A DNA stretch of 64,000 nucleotides from Trichomonas vaginalis G3 (taxonomy: Eukaryota; Parabasalia; Trichomonadida; Trichomonadidae): positions 24,768,082 through 24,832,081 of the forward strand of contig NC_067207.1 of the NCBI RefSeq assembly GCF_026262505.1, given 5' to 3'. The stretch's first letter is position 1. Each line of letters begins with the position of its first letter. Shown here piece by piece: positions 30,432 through 39,030 of this stretch. The translations under genes were made by a program, and so were the position numbers. The notes under the pieces were generated by a model. The model searched no databases and was not told the DNA's origin. It saw only the letters and a list, made by a program, of their open reading frames with translations.

Positions 30432-30851
30432 ATGGCAAAATTCATCTCAGTAAACAAGTACATGTCAGGACTTAAAGAAGAACTAGACCCATTCACATAT
30501 TTGAATGTTTACTTCTACCATTTTGAAAAGTCTTCATTCAGCAAAGTTTGGAACATCGAACCAGTTAAGTTTGCTATTGTGACTAAAAATGGTGCGAAAT
30601 TTGAAGACTTAGACATAGAAGGTTTGTTAGCAGTCAAAGAAAGTTTTGACAGAAGGTTTTCAAACCTTAAAGAAGGCAAAGCATACAAACTTGTTATACC
30701 TTATGAACCAAAGAAAGCAGACGACTATGAATATTATGAGTCTAAAGTTGTAGAAGTTCAAGGTAAATTGGGTAAAAAGATTTTAGAGTCTAAGCCAGTG
30801 TTTACTCCTAAAGAGGAAGAGAACATTGACATTGACCCAGAAATGTTCTAA
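30432..30851 (+). CDS. small replication-block protein of Polinton A
   Basis: 139 residues, ATG at 30432, immediately downstream of the helicase. The first 110 residues are an alpha/beta sequence with VWNIEPVKFAIVTKNG, and the last 15 are acidic (KEEENIDIDPEMF). The B gene at 13876-14347 ends similarly and also neighbours replication genes. An acidic tail after an OB-like beta region would fit a single-strand DNA-binding protein, but I cannot show the fold. Confidence 0.55.
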   Translation: MAKFISVNKYMSGLKEELDPFTYLNVYFYHFEKSSFSKVWNIEPVKFAIVTKNGAKFEDLDIEGLLAVKESFDRRFSNLKEGKAYKLVIPYEPKKADDYEYYESKVVEVQGKLGKKILESKPVFTPKEEENIDIDPEMF

Positions 30852-30867
30852 AAATAAAATTTTATTT

Positions 30868-31320
30868 TTACATGTCAAATTTCTTTTTCTCTGGAACTGG
30901 TTCAGGTTCTTTCTTCTCTTCTTCTACTTTCTTTTCTTTCTTTTCTTTCTTCTTCTTTTCTGGTGGAGTTATGTCAAATTTGGCGCAACTATATTTATGT
31001 AAAAGTTCTTTGTCCTTTAATAGCTCATCTATTCTGTTTTCTATTTCATCTTCAAGAACGGCGCATGTGTCTTCTTTGCATTCTAAGAACTTTTGTTGGA
31101 CTTCATCTTTCCAATCGGTGTCATCTCTGTCAACAAGTCTGTCATTGACAAATTTTAAGACTGCTCTGCTTAATGTTTTATGGTTCTTGTCATATTCCCA
31201 GAAACAGAACTTTAGAACAAATTCACCTTTCTTGTTTACACTATGTAAGATTTTATGGTCTACAGATGTTTTGCTGTCGAAAAGCTTGTCTCGAATATAG
31301 ATAGCGAAATCGCTAGACAT
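30868..31320 (-). CDS. charged Polinton A protein with K/E-rich tail
   Basis: 150 residues: N-terminal ~100 with EFVLKFCFWEYDKNHK and an acidic helix, then a long run of lysine and glutamate (PEKKKKEKKEKKVEEEKKEP). It is convergent with 30432-30851 and divergent from the ATPase gene with 36 bp between starts. Function unknown. Confidence 0.55.
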   Translation of the reverse strand: MSSDFAIYIRDKLFDSKTSVDHKILHSVNKKGEFVLKFCFWEYDKNHKTLSRAVLKFVNDRLVDRDDTDWKDEVQQKFLECKEDTCAVLEDEIENRIDELLKDKELLHKYSCAKFDITPPEKKKKEKKEKKVEEEKKEPEPVPEKKKFDM

Positions 31321-31356
31321 TTTCTAAAAGATAAAAATTTTAATTTTTCTAAAAAT

Positions 31357-32232
31357 ATGTTAGAAAAAAAGTTTGCTGACATTGACAAAAAATTTGAGAA
31401 TGTTTTAAACAAGAACAAGAGGAAGTTAGAAAATGCTCAGATAAAGCCTATACATGACAAGTTCTTATTTGCTCAGAATGGTATAACAGGTCTAATTGCA
31501 CCACCTGGGTCGGGTAAGACTTTCACTTATCTTAAAATGGCTGCACAACAACAAGAACTAGATGAGAAGAACCCATTCTATGAGTTAGTAGTCATTTGTA
31601 GTACTTCTGGTCAATTTGACCAAACCGTCAATTCGTTCAAAGATATTATAAAGAAGTCTAAGTTAGTATGTATAAAGGATACTGAGTTGTTAGATTGGAT
31701 AAAGAAGTACCAAAGAAGAGTTTTGAAGTATAATGCTATAAATGAGTATATAAATTCGAAGTTTAAAGACCCAAATGAGGAAATGCAGAGAATATTAGAC
31801 AAACACCACTTCAGAAACAAACAGAAAGAGATAGAATACATTTCGAAGAAATTGCAATCTTACGATTGGAAGACTTACCCTCATAGATGTCTTCTTATCT
31901 TAGATGACTTTGCTTCTCATCCTTTGTTAAAGAATAGAGAACAAGATATGTGTCGAATTCTTAAGAAGCTCAGACACTTTAACATCTCAGTTGTCATTTG
32001 TGTACAGACAGCAAAGAGTTTAAGTAAGGATGTTAAAAGAATACTTACTGACATTGTACTTTTCCCCGGATTGTCCGAAGACGATTTCATGGAACTTATG
32101 AAAGAGTCCATGGCAGGTAAGTTTGACAGATATGAACTATGGGAGAAGTACAAAGTCATACAAGACCCTCATACTTCTTTCAGAATTCATATCTACGCAA
32201 ACAAAGTTCAAATTGTAAAAAGTCAAGCTTGA
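31357..32232 (+). CDS. FtsK/HerA-type packaging ATPase of Polinton A
   Basis: 291 residues from ATG 31357, which I choose over longer frames because it follows the AT-rich divergent leader. Walker A is GLIAPPGSGKT near residue 50. Walker B is CLLILDDFAS near residue 185. A conserved LRHFNISVVICVQT strand with the sensor glutamine follows. This is the A32/HerA-like genome-packaging ATPase typical of Polintons, virophages and related large viruses. It is homologous to the B region 25478-26362. The frame looks whole. Confidence 0.9.
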   Translation: MLEKKFADIDKKFENVLNKNKRKLENAQIKPIHDKFLFAQNGITGLIAPPGSGKTFTYLKMAAQQQELDEKNPFYELVVICSTSGQFDQTVNSFKDIIKKSKLVCIKDTELLDWIKKYQRRVLKYNAINEYINSKFKDPNEEMQRILDKHHFRNKQKEIEYISKKLQSYDWKTYPHRCLLILDDFASHPLLKNREQDMCRILKKLRHFNISVVICVQTAKSLSKDVKRILTDIVLFPGLSEDDFMELMKESMAGKFDRYELWEKYKVIQDPHTSFRIHIYANKVQIVKSQA

Positions 32233-32248
32233 AAAATAAAGAGTTCAT

Positions 32249-33072
32249 CTACCCTACTTGTTTGAAGTTGTCAAAATACTCTGTTATTTTTTCTTTCAGT
32301 AGCGGTAAGTCTTCTTTGAATGTAAATATTGTACAACCTTTAATATCATAGTGTGTTTGAGGTAACGTATCTTGAACTATTTGTTTCACATCTTCATTCG
32401 GTGTCATTGAAATCGGTAAGTTTTCGCGATAGAACCAATTTCTGTCAGATTTGTAAATCTTAGCAAGGTCGTAAAAGCTTTTGTTGTTTCTTCTGACTAA
32501 ATGCAACATAACCATATCTTTATCTTCTTCTTTCTCCAACTCTTCAGTATAAATCATATACTTATAGTTCTTTTCCTTTCCTTTTGGTACCGAACGTGGT
32601 ATTCTTTTCTGAATGCTTTTGTCTTTTGCTTCAATGACTTCATCTTTTGCTTGAAGTTTCTTTTCCATCTCTTCACGTTCTTGTCTATGAATTTCGTCAA
32701 GAAGTCTGTAAATATACCAAGCATAACGAGGCGAACCCACATTGCAACAGCATTTACAAGAAGTCTATGTACATACCAACCTCTCAAACCATTTGGCAAA
32801 TTTTTACGATTTTCATGAGTTTTAGGCGACCCCGAAAAAAGTCGGTCTCGCTGTTCTTCGCTCAAAAGTTCTTGTGTGCTTTGGTTTTTGAACCAATCGT
32901 CTGTATGTTTGGTATCTGGAGCAAAACATGCTGTCAAAATACTTTGCATCTGGTACATATCGTCTTTGACCGAACGAATGAGTCTCAATTGTTTGTTATA
33001 CTGAACCCACTCGTATTCTTCATTTATAGCTTCATGGACTATAACTGTTGTTGTGTTCTCTGTTGTTGACAT
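32249..33072 (-). pseudogene. KilA-N/MSV199-like protein with DUF3627-like C-terminus, Polinton A
   Basis: The N-terminal part has DDWFKNQSTQELL and a WVRLVMLGIF helix, as in KilA-N/MSV199-type domains. A coiled coil rich in K, E and D (EKKLQAKDEVIEAKDKS) follows. The C-terminal part has KEKNYKYMIYTEEL and VRRNNKSFYDL, like the DUF3627 domain that accompanies MSV199 in poxviruses and iridoviruses. The leader is the KilA-N leader type. Broken here. Confidence 0.65.
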
Positions 33073-33161
33073 ATCTGTCTTTACATACAAAATAAAAAAA
33101 TATTTTATAAAAAATTAGCGTTATTTTTTCTGACTTTCACAAAAGACCAAAAATAAACGCT

Positions 33162-33773
33162 TTACATGTATTTTTCAGCAACTTCGTCAAATAATTTTAT
33201 AGCTTTATCTATCTCATCTACTTCAAACGTTTCTTTACCTTTTATGGGAGCACCATACATTTTCTCAAACTTTTCAAGTAGTTCTGTTTCTGCAGCTCTC
33301 ATATCATTAACGAACACAACCTTGACTCTATTGACTGTACTGTCATATCTTAGAGTTATATTATATGTTCTTCCTATCTTATATCTTTTTGTGTTGAAGT
33401 CCTTCGGTTTCTGAACGATGTAAAGTAAGCCTTCACTGCAACGTTCCGTATCGAATGAACCATATGTTATGAAGTTATATCCAACAACTAGGTCTAACCA
33501 TAACAAAACTATTGGTATAAGACTTTTGTCAATGAGATATGCTGTAGTTCCATAGAATCTTACCGATATTAAAAGCTCAGGATTTCTTGTCAAAATTTTC
33601 TGAGTAGAAGCAATTTTAACCCAGTCCTTCGGTCTCTTTCCAGATGGAGATAAAATGTCTGACAAAGAATATTTGTTGTATTTCTTTGAGTATCTTACGT
33701 TTAAATCACCTATTCTAACCAATTTGGTGTCATTGTCTATCTTTTTAACTGTTTCAAACTCAATGTTTGTCAT
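33162..33773 (-). CDS. KilA-N-like plus T5orf172 (GIY-YIG-like) protein, Polinton A
   Basis: 203 residues from ATG 33773, just after the conserved leader (TTGTATGTAAGAACAGAA). The N-terminal half holds a SGKRPKDWVKIASTQKIL motif and a hydrophobic helix, as in KilA-N. The C-terminal half has LLYIVQKPKDFNTKRYKIGR, typical of T5orf172 nuclease-like domains, and a RAAETELLEKFEKMYG helix. Such KilA-N/T5orf172 fusions are known in phages and large DNA viruses. The frame looks whole. Confidence 0.75.
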   Translation of the reverse strand: MTNIEFETVKKIDNDTKLVRIGDLNVRYSKKYNKYSLSDILSPSGKRPKDWVKIASTQKILTRNPELLISVRFYGTTAYLIDKSLIPIVLLWLDLVVGYNFITYGSFDTERCSEGLLYIVQKPKDFNTKRYKIGRTYNITLRYDSTVNRVKVVFVNDMRAAETELLEKFEKMYGAPIKGKETFEVDEIDKAIKLFDEVAEKYM

Positions 33774-33925
33774 TTCTGTTCTTACATACAAAATAAAAAA
33801 ATAAATAAAAATAAAACTAACTTTATTTTTTCTGTCTTAAGGAAATTCATGATTTTCATAGAGTTTTGGCGACTAAGGTTTCTTACCTACTCGCTGTTCT
33901 TCACTGTTTTCGTACGGAATTCAGC

Positions 33926-34335
33926 AAAAATATATTTTATGTTAGAATGTTAGATCTAACATGTTTTCTAACACGTTTTCTAACATAGTCTAAAACACAC
34001 AAAACTCATGAATTTTCAAGACTTCATCGAACTTAAATGTTTTTGTCAAGACTTTGTCATATGATTGCTTCTCTCGGTTTTCCGAGGGAAGAGATTCCAT
34101 GTTTTGTCAAGACTTCATTGTAAATGACCAAAAATATATTTTATGTTAGAATGTTAGATCTAACATGTTTTCTAACACGTTTTCTAACATGGTCTAAAAC
34201 ACACAAAACTCATGAATTTTCAAGACTTCATCGAACTTAAATGTTTTGTCAAGACTTCATTGTAAATGACCAAAAATATATTTTATGTTAGAATGTTAAA
34301 TCTAACATGTTTTCTAACACGTTTTCTAACATAAC
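33926..34335. repeat. three repeat units with TGTTAGATCTAACA palindromes
   Basis: Copies begin with AAAAATATATTTTATGTTAG and contain the palindrome at 33948-33961, 34152-34165 and, with one change, 34294-34307. Each palindrome is followed by words TTTTCTAACA/CGTTTTCTAACA. Copies 1 and 2 continue into CACACAAAACTCATGAA and TCAAGACTTCATC. A CTCGG-TTTT-CCGAG hairpin lies at 34073-34086. Confidence 0.85.
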
Positions 34336-34338
34336 TAT

Positions 34339-35277
34339 TTACAAGCGTTTTACATGGTATATGTTGCGATGGTTCATGACTTTAAACAGTTTTGTAGCCT
34401 CTATTTCTTCTTTTAGTACATCGAATGTTTTAACAATGCCGAAGGTTTCTTTATATTTCTTCTTGACGTCAGATAGAAGGAAATCTTCTGCTGTTGGATA
34501 GTTTTTGTTCAGAAATGCTAACATGTCCATTTTATTTTCTGCTGGTTTTTCTGCTTCTTTCTTTAAATCTGCATAGTCGTTTCTCATTCTTTCTATCTCT
34601 TTGACGGAGTAGTTATATTTCCTCATTGCTGCTTTACATTTAGAACATTGCGGGTTCATTTTTGCGTTATATTCTGAAACCTTACCTGCTAAAACAACTA
34701 AAGCGTCAATGGTTTTCTTTAACTCAAAAGTTGCTGGTTTTATTTGTTTGTTCCATACTTTGCCTCTTCTATCTTCATCTCTTATCTGCCATACACATTC
34801 AGCAACTAACGAAACAAAGTTGTCGTAGGTCTTAAATTCTTCAGATTTATATATGTCAGAAACATTCTTATATACCATGTCGCAATCTTTGTCCATAACC
34901 TTATGGTTGCAATGAAATCCTAGAAACTCATAGTTTACCTTTCGTATGAACTTCTTTATTTCTACTGAGTCAGTTGCTTTGACTTCAATTTCGTCGAATT
35001 CAGGAATAGTGAGTTTTTGTTGCTGAATTTCAGGTAGTTTAGGCAAATGGTCAATAATGTCCTCCATTTCATAAAGATACTGTTCATTTGTTTCATCTTT
35101 CGCACTACAGTCTAAATTACTTGTTAACAGTTCTTGCTTTATCTTCTGGATTTCTGTTTCAAAAGTATATGAAGAAGGAATGAAGCTTTTCATCTCTACT
35201 AACATAGATGTTGGATTCATGACTAAAGAGTTTGGTGCTGTTGTTTGAATTGTTGTTGTGCCGATTGTTGAAATCAT
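34339..35277 (-). CDS. hypothetical Polinton A protein with a CxxC pair, KilA-N-type leader
   Basis: 312 residues, with ATG at 35277 after the AT-rich leader shared with KilA-N genes. The first ~60 residues are polar. The middle has an acidic helix and a KFIRKVNYEFLGFHCNHK region. A CSKCKAAMRKYNYS motif near residue 215 looks like half of a zinc ribbon and is followed by a coiled coil (IERMRNDYADLKKEAE) and a C-terminal helical domain. I do not recognise a family; the shared leader suggests common control with the KilA-N genes. Confidence 0.6.
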   Translation of the reverse strand: MISTIGTTTIQTTAPNSLVMNPTSMLVEMKSFIPSSYTFETEIQKIKQELLTSNLDCSAKDETNEQYLYEMEDIIDHLPKLPEIQQQKLTIPEFDEIEVKATDSVEIKKFIRKVNYEFLGFHCNHKVMDKDCDMVYKNVSDIYKSEEFKTYDNFVSLVAECVWQIRDEDRRGKVWNKQIKPATFELKKTIDALVVLAGKVSEYNAKMNPQCSKCKAAMRKYNYSVKEIERMRNDYADLKKEAEKPAENKMDMLAFLNKNYPTAEDFLLSDVKKKYKETFGIVKTFDVLKEEIEATKLFKVMNHRNIYHVKRL

Positions 35278-35322
35278 ATCTTTTATACAAAATAAAAAAA
35301 AATAAAAAAAATAAAACTAACT

Positions 35323-35590
35323 TTATTTTTTATTTCGGGAAATTTCATGATTTTCGAGAGTTTTAGACCATGTTAGAAAACGTGTTAGAAAACATGTTAG
35401 ATCTAACATTCTAACATAAACTTTATTTTTGCTGAATTCAGCAACAAAATGAACGAGGTCAGGATGTATGTAAATACATTTGAATTCATTCATAACACCC
35501 TTTGTAAGCTCATAAAATGCTTGTTTTGAGGTCGAGCCACTTTTGGCTCCACCGTATTCTTTCAACCAAAACTCAAGAATTTCCTGCATG
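35323..35590 (-). pseudogene. KilA-N gene fragment, Polinton A
   Basis: Encodes the central KilA-N part (GGAKSGSTSKQAFYELTKG through LVHFVAEF). It is nearly identical in DNA to 18247-18402 of B over 152 bp. It stands between a TGTTAGATCTAACA palindrome (35395-35408) and short tandem repeats. It appears to be a remnant of another KilA-N gene or a gene-conversion patch. Confidence 0.75.
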
Positions 35591-35639
35591 AATTTTGTAT
35601 AAAAAGCAACCGTCTGAATTCAGACTGTTGCTATATTCT

Positions 35640-35880
35640 TCACAAAACATTTACGCTCATTACGATGAAGAAGTCTTGACAAAACATGTACGATGAAGTC
35701 ATGACAAAACATTTACGAAGAAGTCTTGACAAAACATGTACGATGAAGTCATGACAAAACATTTACGAAGAAGTCTTGACAAAACATGTACGATGAAGTC
35801 ATGACAAAACATATACGCTCATTACGATGAAGAAGTCTTGACAAAACATTTACGATGAAATCATGACAAAACATTTACCC
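35640..35880. repeat. ~24-bp tandem repeats, GACAAAACAT type
   Basis: About nine copies of TCTTGACAAAACATGTACGA and close variants stand in a row, alternating GTACGATGAAGTCA and TTACGAAGAAGTCT forms. Related to 17515-17777 in B and to single words in 34021-34110. Confidence 0.85.
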
Positions 35881-36548
35881 GACATTCTCGTCAAATACAA
35901 AATAAAACTAACTTTTTCATTAGATAACTGTTATTTTTTGACGAAGTGAACATTGACACTTCGTCAAAAAAATCCCTGAAATCATGTCTTTACATACAAA
36001 ATAAAAAAATAAAACTAACTTTATTTTTTCTATCTTAAGGAAATTCATGACAAAACATTTACCCGACATTCTCGTCAAATACAAAATAAAACTAACTTTT
36101 TCATTAGATAACTGTTATTTTTTGACGAAGTGAACATTGACACTTCGTCAAAAAAATCCCTGAAATCATATCTTTACATACAAAATAAAAAAATAAAACT
36201 AACTTTATTTTTTCTATCTTAAGGAAATTTATGACAAAACATGTACGAAGAAGTCTTGACAAAACATTTACCCGACATTCTCGTCAAATAAAAAAATAAA
36301 ACTAACTTTTTCATTAGATAACTGTTATTTTTTGACGAAGTGAACATTGACACTTCGTCAAAAAAATCCCTGAAATCATATCTTACATACAAAATAAAAA
36401 AATAAAACTAACTTTTTCATTAGATAACTGTTATTTTTTGACGAAGTGAACATTGACACTTCGTCAAAAAAATCCCTGAAATCATATCTTACATACAAAA
36501 TAAAAAAATAAAACTAACTTTATTTTTTCTATCTTAAGGAAATTCATG
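35869..36548. repeat. four-copy array of orphan KilA-N leaders and 15-bp-stem hairpins
   Basis: Each unit contains CCCGACATTCTCGTCAAAT (not in the last), AAAACTAACTTTTTCATTAG, a perfect hairpin TTTTTTGACGAAGTG / CACTTCGTCAAAAAA with an 8-nt loop, CCCTGAAATCAT, and then the KilA-N leader CTTTACATACAAAATAAAAA without any gene after it. Hairpins begin at 35934, 36118, 36328 and 36434. Read on the minus strand, each leader points into the hairpin. No reading frame of note is inside. Confidence 0.88.
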
Positions 36549-36587
36549 AAAATTCATGAGGTTAGAAAACATGTTAGATCTAACATG

Positions 36588-36938
36588 TTAACATAAATTA
36601 TATTTTTGGTCCGGGAACAACTTTCTCTCAATTGGAGCTGTGGCATACTCTTTGCGTAAGCGGTTCAGACCTTCTTCGAACTCTTGGTCTCTCTTCGATT
36701 TGGATTGAGATTGGAATTGCTGAGGTGGAGCTTGCTGGAACATCCAAGGGTTGGGGAAGTAAGGCATAGGCAGAGGAGGGTAGTTCGGGAAGCCTTGTGG
36801 TGGGTAGTAACCTTGAGGTGGAAATTGGTAGTAATTTGGTGGAGGTACTTGCTGGAACTGAGGTTGCTGAGGAGACTGTTGTGGTTCTTTAGGTTCCTCT
36901 GGCTTTGGAAGGCGTTCAGGAAGAGGAACGTCAGTCAT
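36588..36938 (-). CDS. proline/glutamine/tyrosine-rich protein, Polinton A
   Basis: 116 residues: MTDVPLPERLPKPEEPKEPQ, then P-Q-Y-F-rich repeats with GYYPPQGFPNYPP, then a charged helix (FEEGLNRLRKEYA). The gene is visibly more GC-rich than its neighbours. It is divergent from 37252-37626 across a 22-bp repeat block. Low-complexity surface or core protein of unknown role. Confidence 0.55.
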   Translation of the reverse strand: MTDVPLPERLPKPEEPKEPQQSPQQPQFQQVPPPNYYQFPPQGYYPPQGFPNYPPLPMPYFPNPWMFQQAPPQQFQSQSKSKRDQEFEEGLNRLRKEYATAPIERKLFPDQKYNLC

Positions 36939-36956
36939 CCGTTTGTGTCCTGTCAG

Positions 36957-37251
36957 AAGGAAGAACTTTTCCTGTTGGAAGGAAAAACTTTTCCTGTTGG
37001 AAGGAAAAACTTTTTCTGTCGGAAGGAAAAACTTTTTCTGTCGGAAGGAAAAACTTTTTCTGTTGGAAGGAAAAACTTTTTCTGAAGTTCGACCAAAAAG
37101 TTCTCAATTTTCGAAAATTTGAATGGTTTACGGACGGACAACTGGAAAAATTTTTTCTGTCGGAAGGAAAAATTTTTTCTGTCGGAAGGAAAAACTTTTT
37201 CTGTCGGAAGGAAAAACTTTTTCTGTCGGAAGGAAAAACTTTTTCTGTCGG
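36957..37251. repeat. two blocks of a 22-bp tandem repeat, unit GGAAGGAAAAACTTTTTCTG plus TC
   Basis: Six units at about 36957-37083 and five to six at 37150-37251, separated by ~70 bp of unique sequence. The unit is itself nearly palindromic (GAAAAACTTTTTC). The blocks fill the gap between two divergent genes, so they may contain promoter sites. Equal-length spacers are absent, so this is not a CRISPR array. Confidence 0.88.
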
Positions 37252-37626
37252 ATGGAAGGACTCGGAATGCCAGAAGGATTTGACGAGGCAGTTTACCTAA
37301 TTGAAATAAACGACTGCGTAAAAGACTACTTGCGCAAGGTCATGAAGCCCAAGGTCAAGTTCACCACTATTTCTGGAAGGGCTGCCTTGAATCTCGAGAC
37401 TTCGACTGGAATTCCAATTCAAATACCAGAAAACACTCCTTTCGACGACATAAAGCAAGCAAAGAAAGAAGCTCGTGTTAAGTTCCTAAACAAACGTCCT
37501 TGGATACTACTTCCAAACAGAGAGAGTCCAATTCCACGAATTATACAAATTCTCAGAGCACTGTTCCACTTCTCGGGTCAGCCGTTCTACATAACCTGTG
37601 AAGGCGACATCCAACCAGTTCAGTAA
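37252..37626 (+). CDS. hypothetical Polinton A protein, GC-richer
   Basis: 124 residues starting MEGLGMPEGFDEAVYLIEIN. I take ATG 37252 because the upstream frame is only tandem-repeat translation. It has an even alpha/beta composition, with KVKFTTISGRAALNLETSTG and a hydrophobic IPRIIQILRALFHF helix. Codon choice uses more C/G endings (AAG, CTC, TTC) than the neighbouring genes. Family not recognised. Confidence 0.6.
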   Translation: MEGLGMPEGFDEAVYLIEINDCVKDYLRKVMKPKVKFTTISGRAALNLETSTGIPIQIPENTPFDDIKQAKKEARVKFLNKRPWILLPNRESPIPRIIQILRALFHFSGQPFYITCEGDIQPVQ

Positions 37627-37740
37627 ACCTTAACGTTTAACTGCACTTTTTTATGTTTTTTGTGAAAGTGTCAAAAATAAATTGTTTTCATGAGTTTTCT
37701 ACGATGTTAGAAAAAATGTTATTTTCTAATATCTTCACAT

Positions 37741-38600
37741 TCAATACTTTTTCAGCACTTTTCCGTAGTTATATATGAAAGACAATTCGAGATAAAAGTC
37801 ATAGTACAATGGAATAATATGTTGCACACCATTTGTTGTGAACCAAACTTGAAAGTCAGAGAAACTGTTACTAGGTGGTTCGTAGAATTTAGAAGCAAAG
37901 TCATAAAAGTCCTTACCAATACATAGAAAACTATTGTTGCTTGAACTGAAACTTGCATGACACATAACATTTTGAGGGTCAAACACGTTTCTATAAACTG
38001 TCAAATCTGCTGGTGGAAGTATAAATTTAAATGGACCATCTGGTGGTAATGGTTCGTTCTGGTTTAGTAACCGAAGAAATTGTGCCCAAGAACGTTTGTC
38101 TACTTCCAAAATAAAAACTCTGTATCTCTTGGAGGGTTAATTTCAATCTTTTGAAATGAAACGGTGGAGTTCATCTTGTCATATTCTAGTTTCAGATAGT
38201 ATGTTCCATTTAGTAAAGAGTCGTATTTTTCTTGAAATTCCCAATAATATTTGTTCATTTGAGTTTGAAAGTCATTTAGAGTTTTCTCAAGACTTTCGTC
38301 TGAACGAACTGTAAAGATTCTCATTTCGTCAAATTTGTCTATTAGACCATCAGAACCTTTATACTGCCCATGAAAATATACTGCGAACATAAATGCGTTA
38401 GTTCTATTTGAAAACAAAACTCTTCTAAATCCTATTGCCTTTGCATCTGAAGGACTTTGAAGCCAACGAATTGGATAGTCAAACCTGTATACTCGGGATG
38501 AAATTTCTTCATCTGAAATAGTCCTACCAGCATTTGTAAAGATATAGTCTAACGGTTTTGTATCTGCTACTTTTGTTCTTTGTTTTTCAACCTGAAGCAT
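37741..38600 (-). CDS. putative minor capsid (penton-like) gene pair, Polinton A copy 1
   Basis: Two frames on the minus strand (38100-38600 and 37741-38109) overlap by 10 bp and may be one gene or two. The upstream part has FDYPIRWLQSPSDAKAIGFR; the downstream part has ASFSSSNNSFLCIGKDFYDF and FQVWFTTNG. The same series of landmarks is found at 42529-43340, so A carries two paralogs. B has the looser relatives 9004-9860 and 26379-27261. Beta-rich; virion vertex role inferred. Confidence 0.55.
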
Positions 38601-38748
38601 TTAATATATGTAAAAATATATTGTTTTAAAATGGTATGCCATTTCATATTTCTCATCTAACAAACAAGTTTCCCAACGGTCTTCTCCAACAAACTCAGCG
38701 TACATTTCAAATAAAATTAAAAAATGTCACTTTTTTAAAAATAAATTT

Positions 38749-39000
38749 TTACTTCATGCAATGTTCACTAACATCGAAAGGCATGTCCATAAGACGTTCT
38801 TCTTCTAACCTCTCTAGTCTGTTTGGATAATTTGCACGTGCTGTTTCCAAATCCATTTCGTAGCGAAGACCAGACAATTTGTCATAGACTTTTATGGGTC
38901 TTCCCTTCCTATATTTAAAATTCTTCGAAACTCTCCAACCATATCTTTGCAACTCTGCTTTTATTCTAGCAGATTTTCTATCCATTCTATATGGGGGCAT
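38749..39000 (-). CDS. small basic Polinton A protein
   Basis: 83 residues, starting MPPYRMDRKSARIKAELQRY after TATTTTTATAAAAATG. Very basic first half, then a mixed helix with RANYPNRLERLEEERL. Possibly DNA-binding. It is part of the same-strand block 37741-40208. Function unknown. Confidence 0.6.
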   Translation of the reverse strand: MPPYRMDRKSARIKAELQRYGWRVSKNFKYRKGRPIKVYDKLSGLRYEMDLETARANYPNRLERLEEERLMDMPFDVSEHCMK

Positions 39001-39030
39001 TTTTATAAAAATAAAAAAATATTTTTTTCT

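Noticed and set aside
32501-33069. Plus-strand hydrophobic frames opposite the MSV199-like gene
   Set aside because: They mirror the coiled-coil coding strand and have no start context.
35934-35971. Hairpin followed by a run of A/T taken as a bacterial rho-independent terminator
   Set aside because: The host is a eukaryote and the T/A runs are part of the stem. A bacterial reading has no support.
36957-37251. 22-bp repeats taken as a CRISPR array
   Set aside because: Units are contiguous without equal-length unique spacers, and the organism is a eukaryote. They are plain tandem repeats.
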